NCBI GenBank assembly: GCA_902796125.1
Contig: CADBNT010000023.1
Location: 1-38,222, forward strand
Direction: 5' to 3'
DNA: 38,222 nucleotides
DNA from: an uncultured Erysipelotrichaceae bacterium
Lineage (GTDB): Bacteria; Bacillota_I; Bacilli_A; RFN20; CAG-826
In this document: positions 33,604 through 38,222 of the stretch, piece after piece
How the letters are laid out: each line of letters opens with the position of its first letter
How positions within the stretch are numbered: position 1 is the stretch's first letter
Translations under genes and position numbers: made by a program
The notes under the pieces: generated by a model
Database searches by the model: none
Told to the model about the DNA's origin: nothing
Seen by the model: the letters and a program-made list of their open reading frames with translations, nothing else

Positions 33604-36555
33604 ATGAATAAAAAATTCTTATTGTTATTAATTCCAATTACTACATTAGTGCTTTCTGGCTGTGGTAAACGCAGTCCAGGTGGTTCTACAAGTGGTGATG
33701 ATCCAACTACAGCGCAACCAACTTCTGGCGCTACTACTGGATCACCTACAAGTGGTACTACAGGTGGTTCTTCCGGAACTACAGGAACAACTGGTGGATC
33801 TTCCACAACTGGTTCATCATCAAGCTCCTCTTCAGGAAGTTCTTCTTCAAGCAGTTCTTCATCTGTTATACCTGTTCCAACTGAAGGACTTGCTGCTGCT
33901 TATGAAGCTGCTGCTGCATTAGCAGAAGGTGCTGAATCTACTGAAAAGTATTCATTCAGTGGCACTATTGTTGCAATTGCAAAGAACTCATTATACGTTC
34001 AAGACGGTTCTTATGGATTATATGTTTTCTCCTCTTCAGCAATTGAAAATGCTGCAGTTGGCAAAACAATTAACGTGACTGCAACCGTTAAAAACTATTA
34101 CCAAGTTCTTGAAACTGGCACAGTTGATAGTGCTGTTGTTGGTGCGGATGCTTCTTTACCAAGCGCCCTAATTATTTCTTCCCAATCTGTAATTGATAAT
34201 GCAAAACAAAATATTCTTGCTCAATTACATGATTCTGAACTTGTTACAAAGGGAACATGGAGCGGTTCTTCTAATGGTATTTGCACATTTAGAGCAGGCA
34301 GCGATACTGTCACAGTTAAATTTGATAAAAACAGTTTTGCGACTGCATCTGCTGATAGCAAGACTGCTTATACAAGCATGAATGTTGGTGATCATATGGA
34401 TTTATCCAACGTTGTCACAACCGTATATTCAAGTAGTGGTACTGTAAGCCATCAATTGTTATTTGTTTCTTCATCAACACTTGCTGCTCATCAATCTTCA
34501 GTTACTCTTGAAAGTATTTCAATCAGTAATGCAAAAACTTCTTATTTACAAGGCGATACATTTGTTAAGCCTGTAGTTACTGCTCATTATTCTAATGAAA
34601 CAGAAAACGAAGTTACTGCAAGTGCAACATTCACTGGCTATGATTTATCTAGCACTGGCAATCAAACAGTCACAGTTAGTTACACTGAAGGTGGACAAAC
34701 AAGGACAACAACATACTCAATTAACGTTGCTGCCGATGAACTTCAATCTATCGCCATTGATGGTAGTATGACCGATACAAGTTACGCTATTGGTGATTCA
34801 TGGAATCCAGCTGGCTTAACCGTCACTGGTACATATTCAAGTGGAAATAAAGATGTTACTTCTTTAGTTGAATGGTCTTATAGCCCACTTACTCCAGAAG
34901 CTGCTGGTGTTGGTGAATCAACATTAGAAGTTACTGCTTCATTAAGTGGAAAGTCTGATTCAAAACAAGTTATCGTTGAAGTAACTGCTGCTGAATCAAG
35001 CTTAAAACAAGCATATGATGCTGCTGCAGCACTTGCTACAGGCGCTTCTACTTCAAGTGCTTACACATTCTCTGGCACCGTTGTCGCTATTGTTGGAAAC
35101 ACATTCGTAGTTCAAGATGGTAGCTATGGTATGTATGTTTATAACAAAGCAGTCACTGGCAACGCTGTCGGTAAAGAAGTAAGCGTTACAGCAACTCTTA
35201 AAAATTATCGAACAATGTTTGAAACCGACTCCATTTCTGCCGCTACCTTAGTTGGTGATGGCACTCCTCAAACATCAGCAAACCTTACATCATTAGCAAG
35301 TCTTACTGCTCTTAACCAAAACTTACTTGCTCATACTACTGCACAATTTGTGAGTACAGAAACTGCATGGACTAGTAGTGTAAATGGTTTCTCAACATTT
35401 AAGATTGGTGATGATAATGTTAAAGTCAAATTTGATAAATACGGTTATGATGCCGATAAAGCTGCTGTCTTATCTGCAGCAACTGCTGGAGATACATTTA
35501 ATTTAACTGGTCTTATTACTAGCAAGTTTGATGATGTTGCTCAATTATTGTTTATGGGCACATCCGCAATTGCTAAAGTAGAAAAAGAAATTGATTCAAT
35601 TTCAATCTCAACACATCCAACTATGTTGAGTTATGTTGTTGGTGATCATTTCGATCCAACAGGACTCGTTATTGATGTTCTTTATGAAGATGATTCACAC
35701 GATTCAGTTCCATATGCTGGAAACGAAGCTAAATTCTCATTCTCACCATCATTAACTACAGCTCTTGCTACAAGCGATACATCAGTCGCTATTACATATG
35801 GTGGTAAGACTGCTAACGAAACCATTAGTGTTGTCGAAGACACTTTACAAGAAATTGTTATTTCTGGTGATATGACTAAGAAATCATATTCAGCTGGTGA
35901 TGCTTGGGATCCATCAGGATTAGTTGCCACTGGTAACTACAATATTAGTGGTGCCAAAGTCCTTACCGATGTTGATTGGGCATATAGCCCAGAAACTGCA
36001 TTAGCAGGAACAACATCTGTTAATGTCACTGCATCAAAAGCAGGTGTTACAAGTGCTGCATTTACTGTTAATGGAATTACTGTAAGTGCTGCTGAAGAGC
36101 ATACTGTTTCTTGGACTGCTTCAAGTGGTGCCCTTGGTTCTTCAATTTCTACAGTTGGTGGAACCGCTACTGGTCACATCAGTACCGGAAGTCTCCAATG
36201 GGATTACACAAGAACACTTAAGAGTGGCACAGATACTGTTGGTTGGCAAGGTGGCCAAGGTGCTATTCAGCTTGGTAAGAACGGCGGTGTTGAAAACGCT
36301 GTATTCTCAACAAGCAATATCCCAGGCACTGTTAAATCAGTCGCGATTGAATGCGCTTCATATCAAGCGAAGCACACAATCTCTATTACCGTTGGAGGAA
36401 TTAGTTATTTCAGCGGTGATACACCTGCATGGGGTTCTGGTGCTGTTAGCACAATTTCAGGTACAGGAACATCCTCTGGTGAAATCGTAATCTCATTTGG
36501 CAGTGGTACAAGAGCCCTCTACGTCAAATCAATTACCGTTGTCTACGAAGCCTAA
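33604..36555 (+). CDS. Large modular surface lipoprotein with repeated OB-like and Ig-like domains
   Basis: 983 residues. Lipobox LSGC (Cys20), a Gly/Thr/Ser linker to about residue 95, an OB-like module (YSFSGTIVAIAKNSLYVQDGSYGLYVF..., about 97-298), an Ig-like pair (about 300-460), a second copy of the module (YTFSGTVVAIVGNTFVVQDGSYGMYVY..., about 463-660), another Ig-like pair and a C-terminal beta domain (WTASSGALGSSISTVGGTATG... to the end) rich in Gly and Ser. It is a paralogue of the upstream lipoprotein. No enzyme motif is visible; a surface adhesin, or binder of host or community polymers, is the likeliest guess. It has its own TATAAT promoter and AAAGGAAG site. Confidence 0.87.
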   Translation: MNKKFLLLLIPITTLVLSGCGKRSPGGSTSGDDPTTAQPTSGATTGSPTSGTTGGSSGTTGTTGGSSTTGSSSSSSSGSSSSSSSSSVIPVPTEGLAAAYEAAAALAEGAESTEKYSFSGTIVAIAKNSLYVQDGSYGLYVFSSSAIENAAVGKTINVTATVKNYYQVLETGTVDSAVVGADASLPSALIISSQSVIDNAKQNILAQLHDSELVTKGTWSGSSNGICTFRAGSDTVTVKFDKNSFATASADSKTAYTSMNVGDHMDLSNVVTTVYSSSGTVSHQLLFVSSSTLAAHQSSVTLESISISNAKTSYLQGDTFVKPVVTAHYSNETENEVTASATFTGYDLSSTGNQTVTVSYTEGGQTRTTTYSINVAADELQSIAIDGSMTDTSYAIGDSWNPAGLTVTGTYSSGNKDVTSLVEWSYSPLTPEAAGVGESTLEVTASLSGKSDSKQVIVEVTAAESSLKQAYDAAAALATGASTSSAYTFSGTVVAIVGNTFVVQDGSYGMYVYNKAVTGNAVGKEVSVTATLKNYRTMFETDSISAATLVGDGTPQTSANLTSLASLTALNQNLLAHTTAQFVSTETAWTSSVNGFSTFKIGDDNVKVKFDKYGYDADKAAVLSAATAGDTFNLTGLITSKFDDVAQLLFMGTSAIAKVEKEIDSISISTHPTMLSYVVGDHFDPTGLVIDVLYEDDSHDSVPYAGNEAKFSFSPSLTTALATSDTSVAITYGGKTANETISVVEDTLQEIVISGDMTKKSYSAGDAWDPSGLVATGNYNISGAKVLTDVDWAYSPETALAGTTSVNVTASKAGVTSAAFTVNGITVSAAEEHTVSWTASSGALGSSISTVGGTATGHISTGSLQWDYTRTLKSGTDTVGWQGGQGAIQLGKNGGVENAVFSTSNIPGTVKSVAIECASYQAKHTISITVGGISYFSGDTPAWGSGAVSTISGTGTSSGEIVISFGSGTRALYVKSITVVYEA

Positions 36556-36569
36556 TAGATAACTAAAAC

Positions 36570-36598
36570 AAAAGAGCACGTTCGTCGTGCTCTTTTCG
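36570..36598. terminator. Bidirectional terminator
   Basis: 11-bp stem AAAAGAGCACG / CGTGCTCTTTT, 5-nt loop, between the convergent lipoprotein and flippase genes. The A- and T-rich ends serve both strands. Confidence 0.9.
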
Positions 36599-36603
36599 TT
36601 TGG

Positions 36604-38085
36604 CTATTTATGTCTAATTGAATTAAGTAATTTCTCTTTAATAAGGAATAATCCTGCGACGTATACAATCGCGCATGCAAGGAACGAGATAAATATTTCT
36701 AGTAGATACGCCATCTCAATTCCTAAATCATAGATAAATACGTCTCTAAGAAGTGGTGATAAGAAATAAGAGGCCACTCCGATAGCGATACCAAATAAGA
36801 GAATCTTTAAGTTATTGATATTAAATATGATAGATTTTGAATCTTTCCAAGTAAGAGCAGTTAAAGCACTTATAATCCCTAGATCAGTGATAGATGTAGC
36901 AATAGCGACACCCATAGCTGGTTGATCTTTGAAAAACACTAAAGCAAATAATAAAGATAACCCTAAGTTAATAGCAGCACCTGAGAATATAACAATTAAA
37001 TATGTTTTCTCTCTTTTTTGAGGAATGAGTATCTGAGTATAGATAATACTTGATGCAGAGAAGGTAATTGTTAAGCTCGCTAATGAAATTAAAACATAAT
37101 TAACGTCCGCATATCCTCCACTTGCGTAGTTACCGGAAATAAGTCCAGTAATAGGAGTGGACAAACCTATCATTAAAGCTGCTGCAGGCACAGTGATAAA
37201 AAGACATAAGTTCATCGCATATTTGTTTAAGTTACGATATTGTCTTTCATCGTTATTTGCATAGTAATAAGTAGCTCTAGGAATAAAGACAGTTGAAAGT
37301 GATGTAATTAGACCAATCACAATTTCAACACCTTTCATTCCAACAGAATATGTACCAACTGAAGCTTTGCTTGGATCAATGAAACCTAAGATAAAGGAGT
37401 CGGTTTTATCATATAATGCTACCGCTAAAGAGATGAGGAACAACGTTCCTAAAAGCGGAATGTATTGTTTAAAGTTATATGGGCCAGTTTTCTTATATTT
37501 AAGAAGGCTTGGAAGATAGATTAAGTTACTCGCGACAGTTAATAACGTCGTACTTATACATAAGAAAGCATATAAATAGACATGCTCTGGTTGTCTAATA
37601 AACGCAAAGATAAGAATATCGATGACTGTGGCAATAACGATACTTCTAATCGCTAAATAGGTATGTTTTTCTAAAGCGGTGAAGATCCATTCAAACGAAA
37701 GGACACCTGCTAAGAAATTAAGTGAAACGATAAAGATTAAGGTAGAGTTTTCTTTAAGTGATGGAACTAAAAAGATAATTCCACACATAAGAGTGAAAGA
37801 AAGTAGAGTGGTGATAGCTTGAAGAATAAAGAATTCTTGAGCCTTCATAGAAAGCTTTTCAGGATCGTCTTTAACTTTCGTACATTCTCTAACAGCAATA
37901 TTAGGGATAGAGATTCTTGCGAGAATTAAGAAATAGTATACGAAGGCTGTTGCCCATGAATACATTCCAAGCGCGGAATCGCCTAATATACGACAGACAA
38001 ACGGAAAGGTAACAAACGACAAAATTGTCATTGTTATTGTTCTGATTAGATTAACTACGACGTTAGTCTGAACTCTTGTTTTCAT
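36604..38085 (-). CDS. Polysaccharide flippase, Wzx/MOP-superfamily
   Basis: 493 residues and about 13-14 hydrophobic helices. The start (NVVVNLIRTITMTILSFVTFPFVCRILGDSALGMYSWATAFVYYF) is typical of the polysaccharide biosynthesis (RfbX/Wzx) branch of the MOP exporter superfamily, which flips undecaprenyl-linked oligosaccharides across the membrane. No glycosyltransferases lie next to it. The TupA-like and ligase-like genes at 11-15 kb are possible pathway partners. Leaderless promoter: TATAAT ends 8 nt before the ATG. Confidence 0.88.
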   Translation of the reverse strand: MKTRVQTNVVVNLIRTITMTILSFVTFPFVCRILGDSALGMYSWATAFVYYFLILARISIPNIAVRECTKVKDDPEKLSMKAQEFFILQAITTLLSFTLMCGIIFLVPSLKENSTLIFIVSLNFLAGVLSFEWIFTALEKHTYLAIRSIVIATVIDILIFAFIRQPEHVYLYAFLCISTTLLTVASNLIYLPSLLKYKKTGPYNFKQYIPLLGTLFLISLAVALYDKTDSFILGFIDPSKASVGTYSVGMKGVEIVIGLITSLSTVFIPRATYYYANNDERQYRNLNKYAMNLCLFITVPAAALMIGLSTPITGLISGNYASGGYADVNYVLISLASLTITFSASSIIYTQILIPQKREKTYLIVIFSGAAINLGLSLLFALVFFKDQPAMGVAIATSITDLGIISALTALTWKDSKSIIFNINNLKILLFGIAIGVASYFLSPLLRDVFIYDLGIEMAYLLEIFISFLACAIVYVAGLFLIKEKLLNSIRHK

Positions 38086-38122
38086 TGCTAATTATTATAG
38101 ATTCTTGCGTGTGGAAAATTAA
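38086..38122 (-). promoter_or_regulatory. Leaderless promoter of the flippase gene
   Basis: Minus strand TTAATT (38122-38117), 17-bp spacer, TATAAT (38099-38094), 8 nt to the ATG, without Shine-Dalgarno. Confidence 0.55.
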
Positions 38123-38173
38123 AGACGAAATAAAATTGAACTGAACCCCATTTAGTTCACAAGAAATAAAAAG

Positions 38174-38209
38174 ACCTCTTAGCGTACAATAAACGTTAGG
38201 AGGTTTTTT
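38174..38209 (+). terminator. Terminator-like hairpin that also hides the ribosome-binding site of the next ORF
   Basis: 11-bp stem ACCTCTTAGCG (38174-38184) / CGTTAGGAGGT (38194-38204) with two G-U pairs, followed by TTTTTT and then ATG. The TTAGGAGG site is the right arm of the stem. Transcripts entering from outside would be terminated or left untranslated. Confidence 0.7.
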
Positions 38210-38222
38210 ATGGCAAGCAAAG
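38210..38222 (+). CDS. Start of an ORF cut by the window edge (possible transposase subunit)
   Basis: Only MASK is visible. An AGGAGG site lies 6 nt upstream but inside the hairpin stem. The transposase guess comes from the neighbouring putative terminal repeat only. Confidence 0.35.

Larger units (their letters stand above)
38137..38222 (+). mobile_element. Probable left end of an insertion sequence (IS3-like), cut by window edge
   Basis: TGAACTGAACCCC at 38137 resembles terminal inverted repeats of IS3-family elements, which begin TG and often carry ACTG..CCC. It also lies within TGAAC-N13-GTTCA. About 60 bases on is a hairpin covering the ribosome-binding site of an ORF starting at 38210, a known layout in several insertion sequences. 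The right end and transposase body are outside the window, so the family is a guess. Confidence 0.4.

Noticed and set aside
33552-33806. Minus-strand ORF rich in Pro, Val and Glu
   Set aside because: It is the mirror of the low-complexity Gly/Thr/Ser linker of the plus-strand lipoprotein; no ribosome-binding site.

Overview
The window looks like a chromosomal segment of a low-GC, Mollicutes-proximal Firmicute (Bacilli), perhaps an uncultured gut or host-associated lineage; this placement is inference. The evidence is AT-rich DNA, a gdpP-rplI-dnaB core block in the Bacillus order, an S8 protease anchored by a C-terminal membrane helix instead of a sorting signal, and seven lipoproteins. The code is standard: walJ, rlmH and the membrane-protein gene at 11574 all end in TGA, so TGA is not tryptophan here. 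There are no tRNA genes, CRISPR arrays or prophage.

Regions. (1) 1-3822: core genes gdpP (3' part), rplI, dnaB, walJ and a small unknown gene, tightly packed. (2) 3874-5210: a UDP-glucose/GDP-mannose dehydrogenase family gene that lacks two thioester-chemistry residues. (3) 5225-11012: a membrane protein (minus), tmRNA, a secreted CotH-like kinase overlapping a type-B carboxylesterase, and an ECF transporter S component (minus). (4) 11081-15537: rlmH, a polytopic membrane protein with a lipoprotein, a TupA-like ATP-grasp gene (minus) and two small DUF3899-like membrane proteins. (5) 15672-31116: a 15-kb co-oriented block with a giant membrane-anchored subtilase, a 964-residue OppA-like lipoprotein, two more lipoproteins and OppB, OppC, OppD and OppF. 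It reads as a complete degrade, capture and import system for peptides. (6) 31134-36598: a small basic orphan (minus), a structured leader with a possible 26-codon ORF, and two large lipoproteins built from repeated Ig-like and OB-like modules. (7) 36604-38222: a Wzx-type flippase (minus), then what looks like the left end of an insertion sequence.

The most unusual material is in the Opp block. OppC carries about 390 extra residues outside the membrane, while OppD and OppF each carry a charged helical insert at different points of the ATPase fold. A second theme is gene expression: many monocistronic genes have a -10 box ending only 6-10 nt before the ATG and no Shine-Dalgarno sequence, which predicts leaderless mRNAs. 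The protease/Opp and lipoprotein genes instead have strong AGGAGG-like sites.
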